Shown here: piece after piece, positions 52,443-62,632 of the stretch
Layout: each line of letters starts with the position of its first letter
Position numbering within the stretch: the stretch's first letter is position 1
Assembly (NCBI GenBank): GCA_963790965.1
Contig: CAWBQO010000001.1
Span: forward strand, 434,001-498,000
From: CAWBQO01 sp963790965
GTDB lineage: Bacteria > Bacteroidota > Rhodothermia > Rhodothermales > DASSAV01
Reading direction: 5' to 3'
DNA: 64,000 nucleotides
Made by a program: the position numbers and the translations under genes
Notes under the pieces: model-generated
Told to the model about the DNA's origin: nothing
The model's database searches: none
Seen by the model: only the letters and a program-made list of their open reading frames with translations

Positions 52443-55400
52443 ATGCAAATCGCAAGGAAAAGCATGCTGCTCCTGGTGCTGCTGTTCGCAGGCGTTCTGT
52501 CTGCCTCGGCCCAGGAGAACATACGAGGCCGCGTTGTTGACGGCAGCGACGGCTCGCCCCTCGTCGGCGTAAACGTGACCGTGCAGTCTACCACCACCGG
52601 TACCATCACGGATCTCGACGGCAATTACAACCTGCGCGTCTTGCCGGGCGCAGAAACACTTGTTTTCTCCTTCGTGGGATACGAGACGCAGGAGATCGCC
52701 ATCAATGGCCGCAACGTGATCAACGTCACGCTCGAGCCGGTCGTCCTCCAGGGAGACGAGCTGGTCGTCGTGGGCTACACGACCGAGAAGCGCCGAAACA
52801 TCACCGGTGCCGTCGCCACCGTCGAGCCGGAAGCGCTCGATATTCGCAAATCGGCGACGCTTGAAGATCAGCTCAAAGGCCGCCTGGCCGGCGTCCAGAT
52901 CAACTCGACCGGTGAGCCGGGGCGCGGAGCTGAAATCACGATCCGCGGGCAGCGTTTTCTGGGCGGCAGCGGCCAGCCCCTCTACGTGGTTGACGGCATG
53001 TACATGTCGCAGAACCCGAACCTCAACCCGAACGACATCGCCTCCATTCAGGTGCTCAAGGACGCCTCCGCGGCGGCGCAGTACGGCTCGCAGTCTGCCA
53101 ACGGCGTGGTCGTCATCACGACGAAGCGCGGCAACCAGGCACCCGGCAATACGATCACGTTCAACACGTATGCCGGCTACCAGGAGGTTCCTCACCAGGT
53201 CGACATCATGAACTCGGCCGAGTGGGCAGCCCTGAACCGGATGGCCTATGAAAACGTGGGCCTTCCGCCGATCGCGGGAGCCATCAACCCGACCGTAGAT
53301 ACGGACTGGCAGGACGCGCTCTTTACGCGCGGTTCCATTCAGAACCACAACCTCCAGATCTCCGGCGCTACGACCAACGCCAATTACCTCATCAGCGGCG
53401 GCTACACGAAGCAGGATGGTGCCATCATCGAGACGGGCTTCGAGCGCTACAGCTTGCGTGTTAATTCGGAGTTACAGCGAGGCATTCTCACCTTTGGCGA
53501 AAACGCCTCCCTCTCCCGCGCGAACAGGGACAACCTGATCGGCTATCCGCTCATCGACGCCGTTCGCATGCTCCCGACGATCCCGGTCTACGATCCGAAC
53601 AACATCGGCGGATTTGGCGTGGGAAGCCAGGCCAACTACACGTTCGCCACGAACCCGGTCGGCATGCAGAAGCTGGAGGAAAATGCCAGCACCTCGAATC
53701 AGGCTCTCGGAACCGTCTATGCCGAGGTTGCACTGCCTCTCAACCTCCGGTACCGGTTCAATCTTGGTCTGCAGTACGAAGACTACCAGTGGGGGAGCTT
53801 CATTCGCCAGGGCCAGATCCGGCTCAACGACCCGCTGCTGCCGGCGCGCCTGACGAAGGACAACAACGATCGCACGTCCGTTCTGTATGAAAACTTGCTC
53901 ACGACGGACCAGACGTACGGCCGCCACACCGTTAACGCGGTAGTCGGCCTTTCTGAGCAGAAGATTGACTACGAGCACCTTCGTGCCTATCGCGAAAACT
54001 TCCCGAACGAGAACTACCAGGCCATCAATGCGGGCACGGAGAACCTGAACAACGAAGGGTTCAATGTCACGACCACGCGGCGCTCCTATCTCGCTCGTGC
54101 GAACTACGACTTCGCCAATCGTTACCTCGTGACGGGTACGTTCCGCCGGGACGGTTCCTCACGCTTCGGCCCGGGCAACCGCTGGGGCAACTTCTGGTCC
54201 GGTTCGCTGGGCTGGGTAGTTTCCGAAGAATCTTTCTACAAAAACATGGGCGGCCTCGCCTCGGCCATCCCGTCGCTCAAGCTGCGCGGTTCTTACGGCG
54301 AGCTGGGCAACGAGGAGATCGACGACTACGCCTTCGCGGCGCTCATCTACCAGAACATCGGCTACCTGTTCGGGCCGGGCGGCGGCCAGGTCGGCAACGG
54401 TGCCATCCAGACCAACCTCTCGAACCCGGACATTCGCTGGCAGGACAACCGCATGACGAACATCGGCGTCGACCTGGCGCTGCTGAACTATGCCGTGACC
54501 CTGAACGCGGACTACTACATTTCCGAGTCGGGCGGTGCCCTCGTGCGCGCCCCGCTGCCCTGGAGCCTTGGCTCTGATGTCAGCCCGTTCGTGAATGCAG
54601 GAACGGTTCGCAACAGCGGCTTTGAAGTGGGCGGTGCCTACCGCATGGAGCGCAAGGACTTCAACCTGAATACCGGGTTGAACCTGACGACCACCAAGAA
54701 CGAGGTTCTGGAGCTGGGCAACGGCGGGCAGCCGATCTTCGCCGGTCCGTGGGGCATTGCTCGCACGACTGAAGGCGGCCCGGTGGGCGAATACTACGTG
54801 CTGAAGATGGAAGGTATCTTCCAGTCTCAAGCTGAGGTTGATGCGCACTCGTATACCGACCCGCAAACGGGGGCTTCCAAGCTCATTCAGCCCGGAGCCA
54901 AGCCCGGCGATGTCCGCTTTGCCGATCTCAACAATGACGGCATCATCACGGACCTGGATCGCTACGGCGCTGGAAACGCCATTCCGGATCTGGAGCTGGG
55001 TTTCTTTGCCGACGGTCGCTATAAGGCCTTTGACTTCGCCGTTGCGCTGCGCGGAACTTCGGGAACAAGATCTTCAACGTCACCAAGTTCTGGACGGAGC
55101 GGATGGACGACTAAGCGAACTACACCGCCGGTTTCTCGCCGTGGACGCCGGAAAACCCGAGCACCAACACGCCGCGCGCCCTCTTCGGCGCTGCGGGCGC
55201 GGCCAACGGCGAACCCGGTCTCCGACCGTTGGATCGAGAACGGGAACTACCTGCGCATCCAGAACGTAGTCCTCGGGCTACACCCTTCCGGCGCAGTTGA
55301 TGCAGCGGCTGGGGTCAAACGGGTGCGTCTGCGGGTGTACGTGAACCTCCAGAACCTGTACACCTTCACCAACTACTCGTCCTGGGATCCGGGAACGTGG

Positions 55401-55490
55401 CTGGGCGATCCGCTCGCCCGGGGCATCGACGACGGGTACATCTACCCGAACGTCCGGACGATCTCCGTCGGCCTGGACCTCCGCCTGTGA
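52443..55490 (+). CDS. SusC/RagA-family TonB-linked transporter of the second PUL, 3' end frame-broken
   Basis: A TonB-dependent oligosaccharide channel, about 1015 residues. The start at 52443 (MQIARKSMLLLVLLFAGVLS) gives a signal peptide ending SASAQ; a TTG at 52428 is the alternative. It has the carboxypeptidase-like domain (IRGRVVDGSDGSPLVGVNVT), ELVVVGYTTEKRRNITGAV, the plug (PLYVVDGMYMSQNPNLN, IQVLKDASAAAQYGSQSANG) and a barrel ending ISVGLDLRL. The first 2.6 kb are clean. From about 55060 the frame shifts and returns near 55225 (hiding FGNKIFNVTKFWTERMDD and ANYTAGFSPWTPENPS, with an in-frame TAA between). A second compensated pair spans about 55277-55318 (true reading near GYTLPAQLMQRLGSN). 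Confidence 0.88.
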   Translation: MQIARKSMLLLVLLFAGVLSASAQENIRGRVVDGSDGSPLVGVNVTVQSTTTGTITDLDGNYNLRVLPGAETLVFSFVGYETQEIAINGRNVINVTLEPVVLQGDELVVVGYTTEKRRNITGAVATVEPEALDIRKSATLEDQLKGRLAGVQINSTGEPGRGAEITIRGQRFLGGSGQPLYVVDGMYMSQNPNLNPNDIASIQVLKDASAAAQYGSQSANGVVVITTKRGNQAPGNTITFNTYAGYQEVPHQVDIMNSAEWAALNRMAYENVGLPPIAGAINPTVDTDWQDALFTRGSIQNHNLQISGATTNANYLISGGYTKQDGAIIETGFERYSLRVNSELQRGILTFGENASLSRANRDNLIGYPLIDAVRMLPTIPVYDPNNIGGFGVGSQANYTFATNPVGMQKLEENASTSNQALGTVYAEVALPLNLRYRFNLGLQYEDYQWGSFIRQGQIRLNDPLLPARLTKDNNDRTSVLYENLLTTDQTYGRHTVNAVVGLSEQKIDYEHLRAYRENFPNENYQAINAGTENLNNEGFNVTTTRRSYLARANYDFANRYLVTGTFRRDGSSRFGPGNRWGNFWSGSLGWVVSEESFYKNMGGLASAIPSLKLRGSYGELGNEEIDDYAFAALIYQNIGYLFGPGGGQVGNGAIQTNLSNPDIRWQDNRMTNIGVDLALLNYAVTLNADYYISESGGALVRAPLPWSLGSDVSPFVNAGTVRNSGFEVGGAYRMERKDFNLNTGLNLTTTKNEVLELGNGGQPIFAGPWGIARTTEGGPVGEYYVLKMEGIFQSQAEVDAHSYTDPQTGASKLIQPGAKPGDVRFADLNNDGIITDLDRYGAGNAIPDLELGFFADGRYKAFDFAVALRGTSGTRSSTSPSSGRSGWTTKRTTPPVSRRGRRKTRAPTRRAPSSALRARPTANPVSDRWIENGNYLRIQNVVLGLHPSGAVDAAAGVKRVRLRVYVNLQNLYTFTNYSSWDPGTWLGDPLARGIDDGYIYPNVRTISVGLDLRL

Positions 55491-55534
55491 GTACGCCCCG
55501 GCGGACCCCTAAGAAAATGGAATCTGGAGCATAC

Positions 55535-57055
55535 ATGAGAACCCGCATCTCGACACTACTGCCGGTCCTGCTCCTGGGAGCGGCGCTCGCGGCGTGCAGC
55601 GACGTCGCGGTGACCAACCCGAACGCCCGGACACTCGAGACCTACTGGGCCTCGGCGACCGACGCGATCCAGGGGGTGAACACGGCCTACAACGGGCTGG
55701 AGCAGAACGGCGTCTACGGCCGGTGGCTCGGCTTCCCGACGGACATCCGGGCGGACGACGGCAAGAGCAACAGCCCGTGGACGGACCTGGCGAACTGGAA
55801 CAAGTTCTCCTTCAACGCCTACGACTTCGAGCCGAACCACGCGATCTGGTTCGACCATTACGCCACCATCTTCCGGGCGAACCAGGTGATCGCGCGGGTG
55901 CCGGACATCGACATGGACCCGACGCTGCGCGCCCGCATCGTCGGGGAGGCGAAGTTCATCCGGGGGTTGTTGTATTACAACCTGATCAACCTGTACGGCG
56001 GGGCGAATCTGCCGCTGCAGACGGGCGTCTCGGTGGTGGACTCCATGCCGCCGACGCCGGGGGCGGAGGCAGTCTGGCGCGCAGGTCGAGCAGGACTTCA
56101 CCGACGCGATGGGCGTGCTGCCGGCCTCGTACAGCGGCGCGGACGTGGGCCGGGCGACGAGCGGAGCCGCGCAGGGCATGCTGGGCAAGGCGCTGATGAT
56201 GCAGCGGAAGTGGCAGCAGGCCGCGGACGTCCTGGGGCCGCTGATCGCCTCCGACCGCTACCAGCTGCTCCCGGACTACTCGACGCTCTTCCGGTACGAG
56301 GGGAACAACTCGCCGGAGGGCCTCTTCGAAGTGCAGTTCGGCAGCCGCGGCGCGCTCTCGCAGGGCGTGCGCGGGCTGAACACAGGGCAAGTTCTTCGGT
56401 CCGTGCGGCCCGTCGTGGTGCGACGGCAAGCCGACGACCTGGCTCTTCACCGAGTTCATGAAGGAGAAGACCGTCGACGGCAACGTGGACCCGCGCCTGG
56501 ACGCGACGCTCTTCTGGCGCCCGACGGAGATGGCCTACGGGCAGACGATGGCGCAGCGCTTCGCCGGCCGGTATGCCGATCCCAACCGGATCGCGCGGGG
56601 GGACAGCGTCATCTTCTGGAAGAAGTACACGGAGTACTGGCTGAACACGACCGACCAGGACTGGGACGCGCCGCTCACCTTCAAGGTGCTGCGCTTCGCC
56701 GACGTGCTGCTGCTGCAGGCCGAGGCGCTGAACGAGCTGGGCCAGACCGACGCGGCGCTGCCGTTCATCAACCGCGTGCGCGCCCGGGTGAACCTGGCGC
56801 CGCTGCCGGCGGGGATGACGAAGGAGGAGATGCGTGACCGGATCCTGCACGAGCGCCTGCTCGAGCTCGCGGACGAACACCAGCGGTGGCTGGACCTGGA
56901 GCGGCAGAACCTGCTGACGACCCGCGTACCTGCCTGTGCTGAAGTCGCACGACCCGGAGTTCGACTTCTTCACCGTCGGCAAGGGAGAGCTGCTGCCGAT
57001 CCCCACGCCGGAGGTGGACCTCAACCCGAACGTGAGCCAGAACCCCGGCTGGTGA
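55535..57055 (+). CDS. SusD/RagB-family lipoprotein of the second PUL, frame-broken
   Basis: The glycan-capturing partner of the preceding SusC. The start at 55535 gives MRTRISTLLPVLLLGAALAAC, a lipoprotein signal. It then runs NPNARTLETYWASATDAIQG, FIRGLLYYNLINLYGG and, after frame shifts near 56075, 56390 and 56925, FKVLRFADVLLLQAEALNEL, RDRILHERLLELADEHQRWL and finally TPEVDLNPNVSQNPGW. All conserved blocks occur in order over a normal length of about 507 codons. Third codon positions are almost always G or C, more than in the susD at 16424-18136. A 15-bp hairpin follows the stop. Confidence 0.83.
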
Positions 57056-57069
57056 GCCGGATCATCCGC

Positions 57070-57104
57070 GGGAACGGGGGCGGCGTCGAGCCGCCCCCGT
57101 TCCC
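57070..57104 (+). terminator. Perfect 15-bp hairpin between susD and GH43
   Basis: GGGAACGGGGGCGGC (57070-57084) and GCCGCCCCCGTTCCC (57090-57104) pair fully around a 5-base loop. No T-run follows, so it may attenuate transcription or protect the upstream susCD message. Confidence 0.6.
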
Positions 57105-57129
57105 GTTCCTCCCCCAGCGATCCGAACCC

Positions 57130-58200
57130 GTGAAATCGCTCCCAGCGATCGTTCCCCTGCCGGTGCTCCTGCTTCTCGCCGCCTGCGCGGGAGGCAACAG
57201 CACCGCACCGGCGCAGCCGGGCGGTCCCACCACCGCCTCCTGTACCTTCCACGACCCGATCGGCACCGGCCAGGATCCGTGGGTAGTGCGGCGGGGCGAC
57301 ACGTACCACCTCGTGGAGTCGCGAGACGGCGGCATCTGGGTCTCTCGCTCCCCGCGGCTGGAGCGGGTGAAGGAGAACGGGGTGAAGGTGTGGACGCCAC
57401 CGGCATGGGGCTGGAACCACACGAACGTCTGGGCGCCCGAGCTGCACCACATCGGCGACCGCTGGTACATCTACTACGCCGCCGGCGAGTCCGGCCCGCC
57501 GTACGTTCACCAGCGGGCGGGGGTGCTGGAGTCGGTGGGCGACGACCCACAGGGCGAGTACGTCGACCGGGGGATGCTCTACACCGGGGACGACCCGCAG
57601 CTGAAGGCGGAGCCGATGTGGGCGATCGACCTCACCGTGGGCGAGATCGGCGGCGCGGCTCTACGCCGTGTGGTCGGGCTGGGAGAGCAACGCGAGCACC
57701 GACAAGACGCCGCAGCACCTCTACATCGCCCCGATGTCCAATCCGTGGACGATCAGCGGCCCGCGGGTGAAGCTCTCCTCTCCGGTGGAGAGCTGGGAGG
57801 TGGGGACGGAGCTGAGCCTGGAGGAGGGACCGGAGCTGCTGAAGCACGACGGCGACACCTTCATCATCTACTCCACGCGCGAATCGTGGCTGAAGGAGTA
57901 CCGGCTGGGGCAGCTGCGCCTCCGGCCGGGCGCCGACCCGCTCGACCCCGCGAGCTGGACGAAGAGCGGCCCCGTGTTCACCGGCACGGAGGGCGTCTAC
58001 GGCGTGGGGCACGCGAGCTTCACCACCTCTCCCGACGGCACCGAGAACTGGATCGTCTACCATTCCAAGCGCAGCGCGAGCCGGGGTGGGACCGGGTGAT
58101 CCGGGCGCAGCCGTTCGGATGGAAGCCGGACGGCTCACCGGACTTCGGCACGCCCGTTGCGTCCGGCGTTAAAATCGACGCTGCCTTCAGGGCAGTGTGA
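57130..58200 (+). CDS. GH43 lipoprotein of the second PUL, frame-broken
   Basis: A beta-propeller arabinofuranosidase/arabinanase-type enzyme of about 356 residues. A GTG at 57130 starts a lipoprotein leader (KSLPAIVPLPVLLLLAAC). The base Asp lies in GTGQDPWVVRRGDTYHLV. NVWAPELHHIGDRWYIYYAA and MWAIDLTVGEIGG follow, then VGTELSLEEGPELLKHDGDT with the acid Glu, then VGHASFTTSPDGTENWIVYH, a block shared with the GH43 at 62633-63685. Frame shifts occur near 57655 and 58075; both flanks read on in the family pattern to GTPVASGVKIDAAF. It starts 74 bases after the susD stop. Confidence 0.8.
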   Translation: MKSLPAIVPLPVLLLLAACAGGNSTAPAQPGGPTTASCTFHDPIGTGQDPWVVRRGDTYHLVESRDGGIWVSRSPRLERVKENGVKVWTPPAWGWNHTNVWAPELHHIGDRWYIYYAAGESGPPYVHQRAGVLESVGDDPQGEYVDRGMLYTGDDPQLKAEPMWAIDLTVGEIGGAALRRVVGLGEQREHRQDAAAPLHRPDVQSVDDQRPAGEALLSGGELGGGDGAEPGGGTGAAEARRRHLHHLLHARIVAEGVPAGAAAPPAGRRPARPRELDEERPRVHRHGGRLRRGARELHHLSRRHRELDRLPFQAQREPGWDRVIRAQPFGWKPDGSPDFGTPVASGVKIDAAFRAV

Positions 58201-58203
58201 GCA

Positions 58204-59957
58204 ATGAAAACCGGACATTGCAGAACGTCACTCTGCGCCCTCGCGCTCGACTTGCTCGTTGCCGGTGCCGGCTGCGGCGACAGCGTGAGCGGCCCTGATC
58301 CCGTGGAGCCGACCGGACCTGGAACGGTCGTGCCGTATACCGAGGGGATCCGTATCGCCTGGGATCACGGCACCCTGCGGCGTCCGTTCGAAGGCCCGGC
58401 ATACTACCCGCGCATGATTACCCTTGCGAATAGCGAGTAGCTGGTGACCTTCGAGAGCCGTGGTGGCTCCTGGGTGCAGGTCAGCGCCGATGAGGGTGCG
58501 ACGTGGAGCGCAGCGCCACCGGCCGCCGCCGATGAACGAGGTCAATGCCGCCAACCCCTCGCTCGTGCAGCTCGCCGATGGGACGGTGCTTCTCGCCTAT
58601 AACAGCCGCCCGCCACAGGCAGCGTCGGCTGCCAAGAGGTTCAGCATCGAGCTGTTGGCCAGCACGGATAACGGGCGAACATGGGAGCGCCGCGCCGACG
58701 GTGTTTCTTGCGGCTCGGCGTGACGGCGCACAAGGCGTGCTGGGAGCCGGCGATGATCGAGCCGGCACCGGGCGACCTGCGCCTCTTCGCCGCGAACGAA
58801 TATCCCTTCGCCACCAACAATGACCAGGAAATCTCCTACTTCCGCTCCACGGACGGCGGCATGAGCTGGTCCGGTGCCAACCGGGTATCCTACCGCCCCG
58901 GCTCGCGAGACGGGATGCCGGTCCCGCTGTTGCTGAATAACGGCCGCGATCTCGTATTCGCTATAGAAGACAATGGGCTTGACGGCACCGCCTTTAAGCC
59001 CGCCATCGTTCGGCTGCCGGCGCAGGGAGCATGGCAGGCCGTAAGCCCGGGAAGTCCGGACCGGTGGGGAGCCCTCACGCCGGAGTGGAAACTCGCGCCC
59101 CGCGACCATGGCGGCGCTCCCTATGTCGCGCAGTTCCCCTCCGGAGAAACCATCCTGTCCTTTCAGGGGAATGCCGGCCGCAGCGGAGACTGGGCGACTC
59201 TGAGATGATCGTCGCCATCGGCAATGACGAGGCAAAGGACTTCTCCCTGCTCTCGCGTCCGTTCTACGTTCCGCCGGGCCGCCACGCCCTTTGGAACTCC
59301 CTCATGATTAAGGACGCGGGCACCGTCGTTGCGCTCACCACCACGAACGCATACAACGCATCCTATGACGAATTGTGGACCATCGAAGGCCGCATCGTTC
59401 GCGAACCCGATGCGCCGGCGGCCGACGTGCAGATAAACGGCCTTCCCGATGAACCCGTCTGGCAGCTTGCAGATAAGGTCTTCGTGGGCGCGTTCACCGG
59501 GCGAAGCATCGAGGCGCAGGCGGTCCACGATTCAGACGCTTTGTCCGTTCACCTTCGCGTTTCGGAGGAGAGAGACAGCGGCCCGTCTGAAAGCATCTTG
59601 ATCGCCGTCGCGCCGAGAAAAGTGGCGGAGAACATCCCCTCGCGGGGTGCCTATCGGCTGCGCATCAGTGCGAACGGCGATTATGTGCTCGACCAGGGAG
59701 ACAATGGCATCTGGAAGCCGGTCGACGATCCAGCACTGACGGTGTTGTCTCGCAAGGTGGCCAGCGCCGCGGGGCAAACCGTGGACTGGGAGATCAGCAT
59801 TCCCTGGTCGACCGTCGGCGAGCCGGAAGGTGGTGCCGTAGGGTTCAACGTGGGAATGGTCTCGCTCGACGCTTCGCAAAGGCTCCTCACCGAATGGGTC
59901 GCCGGAACGGATCCGAACCGCCCCGCTACCTGGATGAAGCTGAACTTGATTCCCTGA
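58204..59957 (+). CDS. Sialidase-fold (BNR) secreted enzyme with CBM9-like C-terminal domain, possible exo-arabinanase, frame-broken
   Basis: About 584 codons. A lipoprotein-like leader (MKTGHCRTSLCALALDLLVA, then GAGC) opens it. The first part is a six-bladed sialidase-type propeller with Asp-box-like repeats (VSADEGATWS, ASTDNGRTWE, RSTDGGMSWSG) and WGALTPEWKLAPRDHGGAPY. From about residue 400 a second domain (VQINGLPDEPVWQLADKVFV to the end) resembles CBM9-like sugar-binding modules. Breaks: TAG at 58438-58440 and shifts near 58500, 58715 and 59200. In an arabinan PUL a sialidase-fold enzyme suggests GH93 exo-1,5-arabinanase, but a true sialidase or another BNR enzyme cannot be excluded. 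Confidence 0.6.
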
Positions 59958-60019
59958 GCAAAGCGTCCGCATGGGCGCATCCGGCACCTTTCCATCCACG
60001 CACCTCGGAATTCTTGCTT

Positions 60020-62501
60020 ATGCCCCGGCCACTGCCCCTGTTTCTCCTGGCGCTCTTGCTCTTGTGCGGCGTTGACGATGCGCGCGCGCAGAGCGTCTAT
60101 CGCAATCCCGTCCATGACCGGCTCGGCATGGCCGACCCGCACCTGCTCAAGTACAACGGAGAATACTACATGTACGTCTCCGGCGACCCGATCCTCGCCT
60201 ACCACTCGACGGATCTCGTAAACTGGGAAGCGCTCGGCGGCGTGCTCTCGTCGTCTTCTGCGCCGGGGGCGTGGAACCAGGCGGACGTGTGGGCACCGGA
60301 GGTCATCTACCGCAACGGCCTCTTCTACATGTACTACACGGCGAGCAAAGCCTCGCCGGACTGGCGCGTGGGCGAGATGGCGCGCCGCATCGGGGTGGCC
60401 GTCAGCGATTCTCCGCGCGGACCCTTCGTCGATCAGGGGCCCGCTCACTTCCGGCTGGGGCATCGACGGGCACGTCTTTCAGGACCCCGACACCGGTGAG
60501 GAGTTCTTTTTCTACAGCTACCTTTACGAGCCGCGTCTGCCCGGTGCAGGCATCGTTCAGGACCGGATGTTGAGCCGCTTTTCGCTTGAAGGCACCCCTT
60601 CCAACGTAACCGTTGGCACCGAGGCATGGGAGGACAAGGACGCGATTCCGGGCAACGGCAGCCTCCGCTATACCAACGAAGGCCCCACCGTCCTCAAGCG
60701 CGACGCGCGCTACTACATGATGTACAGCGGCGGCTCATGGGATTTGCCGACGTATGCGCTCGGGTATGCTACTACGGAAGCCATACCGTCGGAGGGGCTG
60801 GATGGACCGGGTTGGGACAAAGTGGTCCCGCCGATCCTTCGCAGCACGCCGCTCGTGGACGCACCGGGACACAACACGGTTACGAAAGCGCCGAACAACG
60901 TCGACGACATCACCGCCTACCACGCCCGAACGGTGCCGTTTGCCGGTCCGGGCGATCGGCAGACGTTCGTTGACCGCCTCTACTGGCTCGGCGCGCGGAT
61001 GCACCTCGATCAACCCTCACTCGCCTACAAGCCCGCGCCCGACCGGCCGCTCGTCGGTGACCTATTTAACGCCGCGTCGCCGTCGCTCGGCAGCGGATGG
61101 AACGTGCTTTCCGGAGAGTGGCGGCAGGAGGACGGGGTTGCGCGTCAGGCACGCACCGCCGATGGCATCGCGCTTGTGAACGCGCCCGCGCTGAACCACT
61201 ACGTTTTCGAGGCCAATGTTCTCTTGGCGGCGAACAAGGGCCGGGCAGGCGTTGTCGCTGCACGGTACGACAATGGAGATCGCTTCGACATATGGCTGGA
61301 CCCCGCGCGCCGGGCGCTCGTCACGACCGGCAGGGTAGATGGGCGCAGCATCGGCCCCGTCGAGTCGAGGCTGGACGAGGACTTCCGGTTCGACGTCTTC
61401 CACCAGATCCTCATTTCTCGCGACGGCAAGGAGCTTCAGGTTACGCTGGACGGCGTTCGTATGCAACCGCAGCGCATTCCGGAGGGCGCAGCCCGTCCAG
61501 GCCTGGCGACGAGCGGCGCAGCTGCGGACTTCGACGGAGCGGCCTTTACGCCGTTCTACGAAGACTTCTTCAGTGGTCCGGATTCCTCGTGGACGACGGT
61601 CGGCAAGGGCTGGATGGCCGACGAAGGTGCCTTCCACCAGGTGGCCGGTTCGGCCGAACGCTATCTCGCGCTGAAAGGCGATTGGGCAACAGACTACGAA
61701 TTCGAGGCGAGCGTCCGATTCCGCGATCAGGAATCCACCGCATCCACTGCCGGGATCGTGGCCGCGTGGTCCGACGACGGGGATCTCGTCCTGGCCGGCT
61801 TCGACCGCACCAACTGGCCCGCCGCGCGCTTTCACGTTCGGCATCTCGTAAACGGGGCCACCCGCGACTCATTCGCCGTGCCCCTGCCGCGCGGCTTCCA
61901 GTACGACGCCTTTCATACGATTCGCGTGGTAAAGGAGGGCAGCGCATTCTCGTTCTATCTGGACGGTGCCGAGACTGCGGCCGCCCGGTTCAACGTCGGC
62001 GAGGCGATTCCCGGTCTTTACACCGAAGGCGTGCGCGCCGCTTTTGATTGGGCCAGGATGAAATGGACCATCGTGCCGCAGAATCTGCTGCTGAACGGCT
62101 CTCTGGAGACGGAGCAGTGGGAGGACCCGGCGTCCATTGCTACGAACCCGTGGAAGGTGAGCGGTGCGGCATCGTTCAACTACTGCTGCGCTTACTCCGG
62201 CCTGAGGCGACTCGCCATAACCGGAGCGGATGGGCGCGCCATGCAGGTCGTTCCGGATCTCGCGCGGGGTAGCTACAGCCTTTTCGCTTTCGTCAATGCG
62301 CGGGAAGCCGAGGGCGTCGTGACGGTGGACACGCCCGCCGGAAAGACCATAAACGCTACCATTACCGGCGGCTACTGGCAACCGGTGCGCATCGACTTCG
62401 ACCTCGATCAAGAAGGAAGTGTCGCGGTATCGCTCACCGGCCGCTTCCCTGGCGGCGACGGACTCGTGGCCGCGGACGACTTCCTGCTCGTGCCCCGCTG
62501 A
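60020..62501 (+). CDS. Large secreted GH43 with three C-terminal accessory modules, one frameshift
   Basis: About 826 residues. A signal peptide (MPRPLPLFLLALLLLCGVDD, ending ARAQ) precedes the GH43 propeller: base Asp in RLGMADPHLLKYNGEYYMYV, AWNQADVWAPEVIYRNGLF, Asp in GWGIDGHVFQDPDTGEEF, and Glu in RYTNEGPTVLKRDARYYMMY. Beyond about residue 350 come two similar jelly-roll units (GDLFNAASPSLGSGWNVLSG and EDFFSGPDSSWTTVGKGWMA), then a carbohydrate-binding-like unit (NLLLNGSLETEQWEDP, GLRRLAITGADG). One shift near 60452 separates PRGPFVDQGP from WGIDGHVFQD, probably a small deletion or insertion error. It lies 62 bases after the sialidase-fold gene. Confidence 0.85.
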
Positions 62502-62632
62502 TATTACTTGCGTGCGGTTCCGTACCTACGACGGATGACGAGCACATGCTTAAGCCGCTTGCGCATAGATAATGGCTGCAGAAGTTTCTAATCATCTGTT
62601 GCTTTAAACAGACAAACCCGGAGAAGGCCAGC

